Notes: generated by a model from the letters alone, not told the origin. A stretch of DNA of 43,774 nt from Nevskiaceae bacterium (GCA_008012115.1 SSEB01000021.1:1-43774), one strand, 5' to 3'; positions 1 through 8,078 are shown, counted from the first letter of the stretch. Numbers and translations are program-made.

Positions 1-33
1 CCGCCCACCCCTGTACCCCAGCAAGGAGGATTT

Positions 34-1287
34 ATGAAACCACGATCAATCACCGGGCAATTCGCCCGCCCCCTGTCCACCGTCCGCAACGCCCTGCTCG
101 CTGGCGTCATCGCGTCGGCATTGGCCGGCTGTGGCGGTGGCGGCGGGCCCGCGACCGGCACCGTCAGCGCGTCGCTGACCGACGCGCCGGCCTGCGGCTA
201 CGACCATGTTTTTGTCACCGTCGCGAAGGTCGGCATCAATTCGAACCTCGATGGCAGCGGTGCCTGGAACGACATCACACTGGCCACGCCGAAGAAGATC
301 GATCTGCTCAACCTGACCAACGGCGCGCTGGAATCGCTGGGTCAGACCGCGCTGCCGGCCGGAACCTATCAGCAGTTGCGTCTGGTGCTGACTCCCAACG
401 TGAATGGCGCCGCGACGTTCAATAATTCCGTTGTCCCCACCGGGCAGACTGCCGAGGTGGAGCTGAAAACGCCCAGCGCCGCGCAATCGGGCATAAAGGT
501 CAACACCCGCGCTCCGTTCACGGTCCAGCCCGGTACGCTGGTCGATCTGGTGCTGGACTTCAACGCCTGCAAGTCGATCGTCACCACTGGACGGAGCAAG
601 GGCGGCAGCACCAACAGCGCCTCCGGCTACCTGCTGAAGCCCGTCGTCACCGCGGTCACGGAAGTGGTCAGCGGCGCCATCGATGGCTATGTCGACACCG
701 CCGACGCCACCACCACGACCAACGGCGTCACCACGCCGGGCGCGATGGTTTTCGCCGAGCAGAACGGCGTGGTCATCCGCGCCACCGTGGCCGACAGCAC
801 CGGGCACTTCGTGCTGTCGCCGCTGGAGCAGAGTTCGGGCGCCGGCAACTATGACGTCGTGATCGCCAACACCGGCAAGGCTACCGACATCGTCACCGGG
901 GTAACGGTCACGGCCAAGACCACGACCACGCTGTCCAGCGCGGCCAGTCCGTTCACACTGCTTGCATCGACCACCGGTACCGTCAGCGGCACCGTGAACC
1001 CGGCCGCCAACGCCTCGCTGGATGCGCTGCAGACGATCAACGGTCTGAACTACGTGATCACCGATACCAACGCCGACAGCAGCACCGGTGGCTACAGCTT
1101 CACGCTGGCCGTCGCGCCGCCGCAGATCGGTCCGTTCACGACGCCGCCGATCACGCTAGCACCGGTCGCTGCGGCGGCGGGCAAGTACACGATCAGCGCT
1201 ACCTCCGCGACCGGCAGCACCAGTTCCTCGCCGGCCACGGTAACCAGCGGCGGCACCACGACCGTCGACTTCGCAACCCTCCAGTAA
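34..1287 (+). CDS. DUF4382-type lipoprotein
   Basis: A 417-residue exported lipoprotein. A basic N-terminus and hydrophobic stretch lead to a lipobox (L-A-G-C, Cys33) followed by a run of glycines, typical of a linker after a lipidated cysteine. The segment after residue 40 (VSASLTDAPACGYDHVFVTV) matches the start of the DUF4382 fold, a beta-rich surface domain. The second half (from about residue 215) reads like carboxypeptidase-regulatory/Ig-like repeats rich in Thr, Ser and Val. A strong ribosome binding site (AGGAGG) lies just before the ATG. A perfect terminator hairpin follows the stop, so the gene ends a transcript here; its upstream neighbours lie outside the window. The function of the family is unknown; a structural or adhesive surface role is inference. 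Confidence 0.85.
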   Translation: MKPRSITGQFARPLSTVRNALLAGVIASALAGCGGGGGPATGTVSASLTDAPACGYDHVFVTVAKVGINSNLDGSGAWNDITLATPKKIDLLNLTNGALESLGQTALPAGTYQQLRLVLTPNVNGAATFNNSVVPTGQTAEVELKTPSAAQSGIKVNTRAPFTVQPGTLVDLVLDFNACKSIVTTGRSKGGSTNSASGYLLKPVVTAVTEVVSGAIDGYVDTADATTTTNGVTTPGAMVFAEQNGVVIRATVADSTGHFVLSPLEQSSGAGNYDVVIANTGKATDIVTGVTVTAKTTTTLSSAASPFTLLASTTGTVSGTVNPAANASLDALQTINGLNYVITDTNADSSTGGYSFTLAVAPPQIGPFTTPPITLAPVAAAAGKYTISATSATGSTSSSPATVTSGGTTTVDFATLQ

Positions 1288-1317
1288 CGCGCCTCGTCAG
1301 GGGCTGGGGATCTGGGA

Positions 1318-1348
1318 ACGCGCGGCCTCACGGCCGCGCGTTTTTCTT
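1318..1348 (+). terminator. Intrinsic terminator after the DUF4382 lipoprotein
   Basis: A perfect 10-bp stem (1318-1327 pairing with 1332-1341) with a 4-base loop is followed by TTTTTC. It lies 30 bases past the stop of the plus-strand gene and separates it from the convergent dapA-like gene. Confidence 0.85.
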
Positions 1349-1366
1349 TGGGCGGCACGTTCGCAT

Positions 1367-2272
1367 TCACGCGCGCAAGACGGTAGGCGGCTGCTCCGGC
1401 AGCGCGGCCAACACCCTATCCAGCTGCGCCCGCATCGATCTCGATGCCGGCAGCATCGGCAGCCGCAACTCGTCGGCAATCAGCCCCTGCTGCGCCAGCA
1501 GCGCCTTGATCGGTGCGGGATTCGGTTCTTCGAACAGCAGCCGCACCAGCGGCAGCAGCTGCGCCGAGAGTTCGCGCGCGAGCAGCCAGTCGCCGCGACG
1601 CACCGCCTCGTAAACCGCCACGTGCCAGTGCGGCCGCAGGTGCGCGGCGGCGGCGATGGCGCCGCGTCCGCCGAGACAGAGCGTGGTGAAGATCAGGTGA
1701 TCCTCGCCGGCCAGCACATCGAGCCGCGTCTGCGCGATCAGGTCCATAAGCTGGTTCAGGTTGCCGCCGCTCTCCTTGATCGCGGCGACGTTGGGCAGTT
1801 CGCACAGCGACTGCACGGTGTCGAGATCGATGTTGACGCCGGTGCGGTAGGGAATGTTGTAGAGCATCACGGCATGCGGCGTCGCCTGCGCGATGGCCGC
1901 AAGATGCGCACGGATGCCCGCCTGCGAAGGGCGCGTGTAGGCGGGTGGCGTCACCAGCAGGCCGGCCAGCGGCCGCGCATTGAGGGGCGCCAGCGCACGC
2001 ACCGAGGCGGCGGTGTCGCTGCTGCCGGTGCCCATTGCCACGGGCAGGCGGCCCGCGGCCGCATCAAGCACGGCGTCGAGCCAGCGCAGCTTCTCGTCGG
2101 CGCTGAGCGTCGCCGCCTCGCCGGTGGTGCCGCAGATGACGAGGCCGTGCACGCCGGCCCCGGCGTAGAAATCGACGAGAAGCCGGGCGGCGGCGAGATC
2201 GACCGCGCCGTCGCGGAACGGGGTGATGAGAGGCAGCCAAATGCCTTCGAAACGGTGTATGGGGTGATGCAT
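1367..2272 (-). CDS. dapA: Dihydrodipicolinate synthase family protein (DapA-like)
   Basis: A 301-residue class I aldolase of the DapA/N-acetylneuraminate lyase family. The canonical enzyme condenses pyruvate with aspartate semialdehyde in the lysine/diaminopimelate pathway, in the cytoplasm. Recognisable motifs in order are GIWLPLITPF near the N-terminus, the GTTGEAATL substrate loop, YNIPYRTG carrying the family tyrosine, and AAIKESGGN carrying the Schiff-base lysine. The start is the ATG at 2272, preceded by GGAG; an in-frame extension further upstream reads through intergenic DNA and lacks family similarity. The gene stands alone, without bamC or other lys genes next to it, so it could be a paralogous aldolase rather than the sole DapA. 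Family assignment is firm; the exact substrate is less so. Confidence 0.88.
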   Translation of the reverse strand: MHHPIHRFEGIWLPLITPFRDGAVDLAAARLLVDFYAGAGVHGLVICGTTGEAATLSADEKLRWLDAVLDAAAGRLPVAMGTGSSDTAASVRALAPLNARPLAGLLVTPPAYTRPSQAGIRAHLAAIAQATPHAVMLYNIPYRTGVNIDLDTVQSLCELPNVAAIKESGGNLNQLMDLIAQTRLDVLAGEDHLIFTTLCLGGRGAIAAAAHLRPHWHVAVYEAVRRGDWLLARELSAQLLPLVRLLFEEPNPAPIKALLAQQGLIADELRLPMLPASRSMRAQLDRVLAALPEQPPTVLRA

Positions 2273-2368
2273 GTTTGCTCCAGGTTGAGTGAGAAACCCA
2301 AGCCGGGAGAAACAGGAACGCGCAACCGCAGATGCCACCCTCGTCCCGCCCGGCGTGAGCCCGGCGGG

Positions 2369-2397
2369 AAAACCCGCTAGGCGATCACGGGTTTTTT
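2369..2397. terminator. Hairpin with T-runs on both sides
   Basis: AAAACCCG (2369-2376) pairs with CGGGTTTT (2388-2395) around an 11-base loop. The plus-strand side is followed by T to 2397; on the minus strand the stem itself ends in TTTT. On the minus strand it coincides exactly with the stop codon of a possible 36-residue frame (2377-2487), which suggests it terminates that transcript. A second, imperfect GC hairpin (2345-2368, one C-C mismatch) follows on the minus strand, in the leader of the dapA-like gene. Confidence 0.55.
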
Positions 2398-2487
2398 GGA
2401 CGGTTTGCAGGCCAGCGCAGCAACGCACGCGCACGCCGCCGCGAAAGCGGCAGTCGAAGACACGAAGTGGGCGTCGAAGGTGGTCAT
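2377..2487 (-). CDS. Possible small protein (36 aa) ending at a terminator
   Basis: A short frame from ATG at 2487 to TAG at 2377-2379 encodes 36 residues: a polar start (MTTFDAHFVSS), an Ala/Cys/Val-rich hydrophobic centre and a basic tail (KPSKKPVIA). In favour: the stop codon lies inside the loop of a terminator-like hairpin on the same strand, and the N-terminal pattern resembles small membrane-associated proteins seen in gammaproteobacteria. Against: I see no good Shine-Dalgarno sequence, and the frame is short in GC-rich DNA. Function unknown. Confidence 0.3.
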   Translation of the reverse strand: MTTFDAHFVSSTAAFAAACACVAALACKPSKKPVIA

Positions 2488-2556
2488 GCGGCGCGGATGA
2501 TGCCCGATGGCTGGTGCGGTGTCACGTGGACGGCGGCGTTTGGCAACGTCTCAGCC

Positions 2557-2634
2557 TGTAGGGCGGAATAGCGCAGCGTATTCCGCCTTTCGCGGAAGGC
2601 GGAATACGCCGCTATGCGGCTATTCCGCCCTACA
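2557..2634. repeat. Palindromic repeat (TAGGGCGGAATA type)
   Basis: A left arm (2557-2587, beginning TGTAGGGCGGAATAGC) and a right arm (2598-2634, ending GCTATTCCGCCCTACA) are near-perfect inverted repeats around a 10-base spacer. The TAGGGCGGAATA...TATTCCGCC pattern resembles a REP-like palindrome I have seen in beta- and gammaproteobacterial intergenic regions. It could fold into a long hairpin in RNA. Only one copy is seen in this window. Confidence 0.7.
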
Positions 2635-2672
2635 CAAGCTCTCCAGACAAGGGAAAGGTAAAAAAAACCTGT

Positions 2673-2782
2673 CACCCGCTCTTACCGTTTTCCCCAGGAG
2701 AAATGTTAATAAATATTTATCAATTTTAAATATGATAAATAATTTATAACACCCTTGAATCCGCTCACGCTGAGAGCGGGTG
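2673..2782. repeat. AT-core dispersed element, copy 1
   Basis: Perfect 10-bp terminal inverted repeats, CACCCGCTCT (2673-2682) and AGAGCGGGTG (2773-2782), enclose an almost pure A/T core (about 2700-2750) with a CCCCAGGAG motif on its left edge. Its core aligns best with the other copies when reverse-complemented. It lies 15 bases past the stop of the minus-strand sterol desaturase gene. Outside the core, the right end can fold as CCGCTC...GAGCGG. The 525-bp gap 2273-2797 otherwise holds the hairpins, the palindromic repeat and the possible small frame listed here. Confidence 0.85.
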
Positions 2783-2797
2783 GCGGCTTTTGCGGCT

Positions 2798-3715
2798 TCA
2801 CGAAGCGCGGCGCGCGTCGGGATGCTGCTGCCAGTACGGATGGTCCGGCGGCAGCTTGATGCCGTCGGGCGTCCACTCCGGGCCGCGGAAGATCCAGCCG
2901 AGCCGGTCCTTCCAGTTATTCGCGTTCCACGCCTCGCGGCACAGGTGAAAAAGTTCGTGGAAGATCACGCGGTCGAGGCGGTGGGTGTGGATGTTGGTGA
3001 CGAGACCGTACTGCACCGGCACGTCGGCGCGCTCTTCCTGAAACGTGCCGAACAGCTTGTCCCAGACGATGAGAATGCCGGCGTAGTTCTTGTCGATGTA
3101 GATCCCGTTGCTGCCGTGATGCACACGATGGTGCGAAGGCGTGTTGAACACTTTCTCGAACCAACCCAGGCAGCCGATGGCCTCGGTGTGAATCCAGAAC
3201 TGGTACAGCAGGCTGACGCCCGCCTGCACCGCGATGGCCAGCGGATGGAAGCCGATGAACGCCAGCGGCAGCCAGTAGACGAAACCGTAGAGCGGCTCCA
3301 GCGTCGACTGCCGCAGCGCGGTGCCGAGGTTGTAGTACTCGCTGGAGTGATGGTTGACGTGTTCGCTCCAGAATAGCCGCACGCGGTGGGCGAAGCGGTG
3401 ATACCAGTAGTAGCAGAAATCGTCGGCGACGAAGAGCAGCGGCCAGGTCCACCACTTGAGCGGCGAGAGATCGAGGACGCGGTGCGAATAGGCCCAGGCG
3501 AAGATCGCCACCGAGTACAGCGCGCCCACTACCATCATGCCGAGCTTGATCAGTCCCAGGCTGATGCTGGTCCAGTAGTCGCGCCACTCGTAGCCCCGCA
3601 GTCCGGCGAGCCGCGGCACACGCTTGAGCGCCCACAGCTCGATACCGATGGCGATCAGGAAATATGGAATGGCGGCGATCAGCATGTAATGCGCCAGCCA
3701 GTCGATGGTCTGCAT
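2798..3715 (-). CDS. Sterol desaturase/fatty acid hydroxylase family protein
   Basis: A 305-residue integral membrane di-iron enzyme of the fatty acid hydroxylase superfamily, which hydroxylates or desaturates lipids such as fatty acids, sterols or carotenoids in the membrane. Histidine clusters are clear: HRFAH, HVNHH and HHRVHH, with another His in the conserved C-terminal block after YIDKNYAGILIVWDKLFGTF. Several hydrophobic segments occupy the first half and the region before the HHRVHH box. The start chosen is the ATG at 3715: GGAGG sits six bases upstream, whereas it directly abuts the ATG at 3721, and the paralogue next door starts the same way (MQT.DW). Substrate unknown. Confidence 0.9.
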   Translation of the reverse strand: MQTIDWLAHYMLIAAIPYFLIAIGIELWALKRVPRLAGLRGYEWRDYWTSISLGLIKLGMMVVGALYSVAIFAWAYSHRVLDLSPLKWWTWPLLFVADDFCYYWYHRFAHRVRLFWSEHVNHHSSEYYNLGTALRQSTLEPLYGFVYWLPLAFIGFHPLAIAVQAGVSLLYQFWIHTEAIGCLGWFEKVFNTPSHHRVHHGSNGIYIDKNYAGILIVWDKLFGTFQEERADVPVQYGLVTNIHTHRLDRVIFHELFHLCREAWNANNWKDRLGWIFRGPEWTPDGIKLPPDHPYWQQHPDARRAS

Positions 3716-3777
3716 CCTCATCCTCCAGGGCCGCGCCGTGCATTGCGAGGCGGCGTCTCCAATGCGCGATTATGCGC

Positions 3778-4698
3778 TCATGTGGCCTTCTCCAGCGCCG
3801 CCGGTGCTGGCGCAACCTCGCCCCGCGTCCACTCCGGCGGCGCCCACAGGTGCTTGAGACGCTGGCCCAGCGGGCCGGGCCGCAGCACATCGCGCCACAG
3901 GTCGAGAAACTCGTGGAAGTTCAGCGTCAGCACGTTGTGGCTGCGCACCTGGCGCGTGATGCCGTAGTCCACCGGCGCCTGCTCCTCGGCATAGGTGCCG
4001 AACCAGCGGTCGAACAGGATGATGACGCCGCCGTAGTTGCGATCGATGTACTCCGGGTTGCGGCCGTGGTGCACGCGGTGGTTGGACGGCGTATCGAAGA
4101 CGTACTCGTACCAGCGCGGCAGCTTGCCGACGGACTCGGTGTGCACGAAGTACTGGTACGACAAATCGACGGCGTACAGGAAGAACACCACCGCCGGCGG
4201 CACGCCCAGCAGCACCAGCGGCATGAAGAAAAGCCACCAGCCGGTGATCGAGTACAGCAGGCTCTGGCGCATCGCGGTGGTGAAATTCATCTTCTCGCTG
4301 GAGTGATGCACCACGTGCGCACTCCAGAACCAGCGCACGCGATGGCTGGTGCGGTGGAACCAGTAGTAGCAGAACTCGACGCCGACGAAGATCGGCAGGA
4401 TGGTCCAGCCGTTGACCGGGAGGTCGAACAGCCGGTGCTGCCAGAACCAGCCCACCGCCGCCGCGGTGAACAGCGCATGCGCGACGATCTCGAACGCCTG
4501 GTAGCTGGCGCCGAGGCCGAGGTTGGCGGCGATGTCGCGCCAGTCGAACTGCCGGCGCTGGCCGCGGCCGGTCATCACCCGGTACTCGATCAGGAAAGCG
4601 ATCACGAACAGCGGCGACATGCCGATCAGCAGCACCTGCTTCCAGTCCACCTCGCCGCCGCCGAACATCGTCCGCACCCAATCCAGTACCGTCTGCAT
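3778..4698 (-). CDS. Sterol desaturase/fatty acid hydroxylase family protein (tandem paralogue)
   Basis: A 306-residue paralogue of the adjacent downstream gene, 62 bases away and in the same direction, so probably co-transcribed. It keeps the same histidine boxes (HRTSH, HVVHH, HHRVHHG) and the block YIDRNYGGVIILFDRWFGTY. The ATG at 4698 has GAGGAG upstream; longer in-frame starts would run into the divergent AraC gene's promoter. The two proteins differ enough through their lengths to suggest different substrates rather than a recent duplication. Di-iron membrane oxygenase activity on a lipid is family knowledge; the actual lipid cannot be read from sequence. Confidence 0.9.
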   Translation of the reverse strand: MQTVLDWVRTMFGGGEVDWKQVLLIGMSPLFVIAFLIEYRVMTGRGQRRQFDWRDIAANLGLGASYQAFEIVAHALFTAAAVGWFWQHRLFDLPVNGWTILPIFVGVEFCYYWFHRTSHRVRWFWSAHVVHHSSEKMNFTTAMRQSLLYSITGWWLFFMPLVLLGVPPAVVFFLYAVDLSYQYFVHTESVGKLPRWYEYVFDTPSNHRVHHGRNPEYIDRNYGGVIILFDRWFGTYAEEQAPVDYGITRQVRSHNVLTLNFHEFLDLWRDVLRPGPLGQRLKHLWAPPEWTRGEVAPAPAALEKAT

Positions 4699-4726
4699 CG
4701 CCGTCTCCTCGTATGGTCTTGTTGAC

Positions 4727-4752
4727 GCTGGGCCATTTTCGGCATGCTGGGC
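4727..4752. promoter_or_regulatory. Candidate AraC-type direct repeat, GCTGGGC x2
   Basis: In the 73-bp divergent spacer, GCTGGGC occurs at 4727-4733 and again at 4746-4752, 19 bp apart on the same strand. AraC-family dimers often bind direct repeats about two helical turns apart, so this could be the site controlling the sterol desaturase pair. The repeat is short and its spacing is slightly under 21 bp, so the call is tentative. Confidence 0.3.
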
Positions 4753-4771
4753 ACTGTTCTCTTGACCCCGC

Positions 4772-5785
4772 ATGCCAATTGCCTTGACCGGACGCGCCAA
4801 CCTCCACGGGAACTCCGCCTCCCTCGCCTACCTGCGCGGCCTGTTCGACTACGTGCAGGCGCGCGGGCTGGAACCGGCGCGGCTACTGCAGGGTCGAGCC
4901 ATCGACCTTGAGGACCGCGACGCGCGCCTGCCGGAGAGCGTTTGTGCCGAACTGTTCGACCGCGCCGCCGCACTGCTCAACGACGACGCGCTAGGCCTGC
5001 ACGCCGGCGAACAGATTCGCCCCGGCCATTACGGCGTGCTGGGCTACGTGGCGATGAATTGCGCGACGCTGGGCGAAGCCCTGGCTGGCCTGCGCCGCTA
5101 CCAGGCGCTGGTACTGGACATCGGCCCGATGGAAGAAAGCCTGAAAAACGGCGAGCTGTGCCTGAGCTGGAATCCCGGCGCGCAGCAGTACCGGCAACTG
5201 GCGGAGTACAACCTCGCCGGGCTGGTCACCTTCGCGCGCTGGATCAGCGGTCGCAACAGCAGCCCGCTCCGCATCGACGTGACCTATCGGGCACCAGCGC
5301 ATCCCGAGGAAGCCCACCGCGTGTTTGGCTGCCCGCTGCGCTACGGGCAAGACCGCTACCGTCTGGTGCTGGCGCTGGACTGGCTGCAGCAGCCGCTGAT
5401 CCAGCCCGACGCCTCCATGCGCGCGATGATGGAGCAGCTCGCGGAGCGCCAGATGCAGGCCCTGAGCCGCAGCGACGACGCCATCACCGCCGCGCGCAGC
5501 CTCATCGCCCAACGACTGGGTCAAGGCGAAGTGGAATTGGGCGCCATCGCCACTGCGCTGCACCTGAGCGCCCGCACGCTGCAGCGCAAGCTACAGGACG
5601 CCGATCTCAGCTTCAGCCAGCTGGTGGACGAAGTGCGGCGCAACCTCGCCGAACGTTACCTCGCCGACACGGCGCTAGACCTGGTCGATATTGCCTTCCT
5701 GCTTGGTTATTCCGAGCAAAGCGCGTTCACGCGCGCGTACAAGCGCTGGACGGGGCGCTCGCCGGCCGCCGTGAGAAAAAATTGA
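4772..5785 (+). CDS. AraC family transcriptional regulator
   Basis: A 337-residue regulator with an N-terminal ligand/dimerisation region of the OruR/ArgR-like AraC subgroup (about residues 20-210, including GLHAGEQIRPGHYGVLGYVA) and a C-terminal double helix-turn-helix (about 235-335, LHLSARTLQRKL, then DIAFLLGYSEQSAFTRAYKRWTG). It is transcribed away from the two sterol-desaturase genes across 73 bp, the usual arrangement for a regulator and its target. Members of this subgroup often respond to fatty acids or small organic acids, so control of lipid modification is a reasonable inference. The start codon lacks a strong ribosome binding site. Two further members of the same subgroup lie in this window. 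Confidence 0.9.
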   Translation: MPIALTGRANLHGNSASLAYLRGLFDYVQARGLEPARLLQGRAIDLEDRDARLPESVCAELFDRAAALLNDDALGLHAGEQIRPGHYGVLGYVAMNCATLGEALAGLRRYQALVLDIGPMEESLKNGELCLSWNPGAQQYRQLAEYNLAGLVTFARWISGRNSSPLRIDVTYRAPAHPEEAHRVFGCPLRYGQDRYRLVLALDWLQQPLIQPDASMRAMMEQLAERQMQALSRSDDAITAARSLIAQRLGQGEVELGAIATALHLSARTLQRKLQDADLSFSQLVDEVRRNLAERYLADTALDLVDIAFLLGYSEQSAFTRAYKRWTGRSPAAVRKN

Positions 5786-6020
5786 CCGCCCGCCCCGTTG
5801 ATGTTGGCGCGAAATCCAAGTGCCTGTCTGGCGGCTGGATAGACGTTCAAGGCCATTACTGAAGGGCCTCCGTCCTAGCCAAGGCGCAGGTCGCGTCCAT
5901 CATCTATCCTCCCATTGACGGACATTCACGCTCATTCGCCAAATAGGCGATGGCGATGGGGCATGATGCGACGCAGTGCGTAGAGAGCCATAAGTGATCA
6001 TCGCTTCCATTGAGGTTTAA

Positions 6021-6281
6021 ATGTCCAGTATTCGCTGCTCCGTGTTCATCCTGTGCGGCATTCTCATGTCCTGCTCTTCGCCAAAGCAGGTTTCGCCCTC
6101 TGCGTCCGCTCCGCCAGCGTCGATGGTCGGCGCTGATCGAGATGCACATGACTGCATCGCCTCCGCTGGCTACTCCTGGTGCGAGCACACGAATCGATGC
6201 GAGAGATCTTGGGAGTTATCAAGCCAGTACAACATTCCCAACACCGCCGACGGCTTCAATCAATTCTGCAGCAAAAAATGA
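6021..6281 (+). CDS. Small cysteine-rich lipoprotein
   Basis: An 86-residue protein with a short hydrophobic signal and a plausible lipobox (L-M-S-C, Cys18). A Ser/Pro/Ala linker is followed by a compact Cys/Trp motif, CIASAGYSWCEHTNRCERSWE, whose first 20 residues recur in small secreted proteins of many proteobacteria. The C-terminus carries one more cysteine (QFCSKK), so four cysteines could form two disulfides in the periplasm. GAGG lies upstream of the ATG. The gene stands alone: the 235 bp before it (5786-6020) show nothing I can name. Function unknown. Confidence 0.65.
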   Translation: MSSIRCSVFILCGILMSCSSPKQVSPSASAPPASMVGADRDAHDCIASAGYSWCEHTNRCERSWELSSQYNIPNTADGFNQFCSKK

Positions 6282-6289
6282 GGGCGCGA

Positions 6290-6480
6290 TTCCCTGGGGT
6301 CGGTCTGTGGCATCGATAGGGCGCATGCAGAACACGACCCCATCTCCAGGGCCGTAACGATCCGGCTTCAAGCACATATCGGCTTTACCCGGTATTTTCT
6401 TGGAGAACCCGGCATCGGCCAACTTTTCCAGATGATCGCCGAAGGAATCACTTCCGAACTTCTCTGTATCAGTAAAAATC
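6290..6480 (-). pseudogene. Possible coding remnant, antisense side
   Basis: On the minus strand a frame directly after a TAG (6480-6482) reads with coding character, for example FGSDSFGDHLEKLADAGF, KADMCLKPDRYGPGDG and VVFCMRPIDATDRPQGI. It has no ATG or GTG at its head (only an internal TTG at 6422), and its 3' part overlaps the end of the small lipoprotein gene antisense. This fits a truncated remnant of a lost gene. Chance remains possible; I do not recognise the family. Confidence 0.25.
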
Positions 6481-6484
6481 TACT

Positions 6485-6505
6485 CGATCCGCAGTAGGCG
6501 GATCG
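6485..6505. terminator. 8-bp perfect hairpin
   Basis: CGATCCGC (6485-6492) pairs perfectly with GCGGATCG (6498-6505) around AGTAG. On the minus strand it is followed shortly by ATTTTT. No gene obviously ends into it, so it may belong to the coding remnant's lost context or act in the leader of the downstream SDR gene. Confidence 0.35.
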
Positions 6506-6560
6506 TGCGGTTTCTGAGGCAACGTTCATGGCCTGACCTTCCTGACCGTGAACGATTGAG

Positions 6561-7559
6561 ATGATTGCAGCGATTACCGGCGCCTGTGGTTACGTTGGCC
6601 TGAACCTCACCCAAATCCTGCTGGAGGCCGGCCACCAAGTGCGGGCCATTGACCGGGTGCGGTCGCCACAGCTGGATGCGCGCGCCACCTTCTTCGAGGC
6701 CGATATTCTCGATCCGGCCTCGATCCGCGCGGCGCTCGAAGGCGTGGACACGGTCTATCACCTCGTCGCCAAGATCACGCTGGAACAGGAAGACCCGGTC
6801 GCCTGGAAGATCAATGTCGACGGCGTGCGCAACGTCGCCGAGGCCGCGCTCGCCTGCGGGGCCAAGCGCATGGTCCATGTCAGCTCCATCGCCTCTTTCG
6901 ACGCCAACAAGTGCAATCGGCGCCTGTCGGAAACAGCCGAGCGCTCCACCGACGCGGCATTGCCGGTCTACAGCCGCTCCAAGTACGCGGGCGAGGTGGA
7001 GTTTCTCAAGGTGGTGCAGAAAGGCCTGGACGGCGTGGTGTGCTACCCCACCGGCGTCTACGGGCCCATTGATCACGGCCGCGAAATCTCGCGCATCAAT
7101 GCCGTGCTGCGCGACGCCGCCCGCGGCAAGGTGCCGGCGATGGTGGCCGGCGGCTTCGACCTGGTGGATGTGCGCGACGTCGCCAAGGGCCTGGTCCTCG
7201 CCAGCGAGCGTGGCCGCACCGGCGAGAACTACCTGCTGGGCGGCCACTACATCGAGATGATCGACGTCTGCCAGCGCGCCGCACGCTGCGTGGGGCGCCC
7301 GGGACCGAAGGTGCGCCTGCCGATGGGCTTCGTGCGCCTGATCTCGCCGCTGATGTCGCGCCTGGTGAAAGGTGACGACCAGCAGGACAACCCGCTGTCG
7401 AAGTCGGCGCTGGACGCCATCGAAACCTCACCGATCGTGGACCGCTCCAAGGCCGAGCGTGACCTGGGCTATGCGCCCCGGCCGCTGGACGAAACGGTTT
7501 CGGACCTCGTCGCCTTCCTCGTCGCCCACGGTCATCTGCAACTGGCGCAGGCCGCCTGA
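6561..7559 (+). CDS. NAD-dependent epimerase/dehydratase (extended SDR)
   Basis: A 332-residue extended short-chain dehydrogenase. The Rossmann glycine motif is at the very N-terminus (TGACGYVG), an acidic residue follows beta-2 (RAIDRV), and the catalytic triad region shows VSSIASF and YSRSKYAG (YxxxK). Such enzymes act on nucleotide sugars, 3-beta-hydroxysteroids or dihydroflavonol-like substrates; the sequence around PTGVYGP and the C-terminal region resemble the steroid/flavonol reductase-like branch more than sugar epimerases. The N-terminus of the Rossmann fold fixes the start, although the ribosome binding site is weak. The next gene begins six bases after the stop, so the two are probably co-transcribed and may act on the same compound. 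Confidence 0.85.
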   Translation: MIAAITGACGYVGLNLTQILLEAGHQVRAIDRVRSPQLDARATFFEADILDPASIRAALEGVDTVYHLVAKITLEQEDPVAWKINVDGVRNVAEAALACGAKRMVHVSSIASFDANKCNRRLSETAERSTDAALPVYSRSKYAGEVEFLKVVQKGLDGVVCYPTGVYGPIDHGREISRINAVLRDAARGKVPAMVAGGFDLVDVRDVAKGLVLASERGRTGENYLLGGHYIEMIDVCQRAARCVGRPGPKVRLPMGFVRLISPLMSRLVKGDDQQDNPLSKSALDAIETSPIVDRSKAERDLGYAPRPLDETVSDLVAFLVAHGHLQLAQAA

Positions 7560-7565
7560 AAATCC

Positions 7566-8078
7566 GTGACACTCGATCTCGCCTCTCTGCAGGACCGCGC
7601 GGCACTGGAACAACTGGTCATCGCCTACGCCAACGCCATCGATCAGCGCGAGTGGGATCGGCTCGACGCCGTGTTCACGCCGGAAGCGGTGATCGACTAC
7701 ACCGCCACCGGCGGCATCAAGGGCTCCTACGCGGAGATCAAGGCGTGGCTGCCGCGCACGCTCAAGTTCTTCCGCAGCTACATGCACCTGATGGGCAATG
7801 CCCAGTTCACCATCGACGGCGACACCGCCACCGGGGAGGTGGCCTGCTTCAACCCGATGGTCGCGCCCAGCCTGCTGGGCGGCGGCACCACGGTCATCTT
7901 CGGCATCTGGTATCACGACCGCTACGTGCGGACGCCGCAGGGCTGGCGCATCGACAGCCGCCGCCAGCAGCACTGCTACTCGTTCAACGTGCCACTGTGG
8001 ATGCGGCTGGCAACGAAGCTCGTGGCGCCCTTCGAGCGGTTCAAGAAATCCCGCCGGCCATCGCCGGCCAGAGGCTGA
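7566..8078 (+). CDS. SnoaL-like/NTF2-fold protein
   Basis: A 170-residue protein of the NTF2-like superfamily (SnoaL_4 type). The opening helix pattern LQDRAALEQLVIAYANAIDQ, then REWDRLDAVFTPEAVIDY, is diagnostic. The conserved core continues through HLMGNAQFTIDGDTATGE and the late strand WRIDSRRQQHCYS. Family members include dehydratases, isomerases and steroid delta-isomerase-like enzymes, and many are uncharacterised. It starts with GTG six bases after the SDR gene, so a two-gene operon is likely. Pairing with an SDR suggests a small hydrophobic substrate, but that is inference. Its stop abuts the stop of the convergent GH5 gene, leaving no intergenic space. Confidence 0.8.
   Translation: MTLDLASLQDRAALEQLVIAYANAIDQREWDRLDAVFTPEAVIDYTATGGIKGSYAEIKAWLPRTLKFFRSYMHLMGNAQFTIDGDTATGEVACFNPMVAPSLLGGGTTVIFGIWYHDRYVRTPQGWRIDSRRQQHCYSFNVPLWMRLATKLVAPFERFKKSRRPSPARG

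Noticed and set aside
2273..2434. N-terminal extension of the DapA-like protein
   Set aside because: It translates the hairpin-containing leader and has no family similarity; the ATG at 2272 has GGAG and begins the conserved domain.
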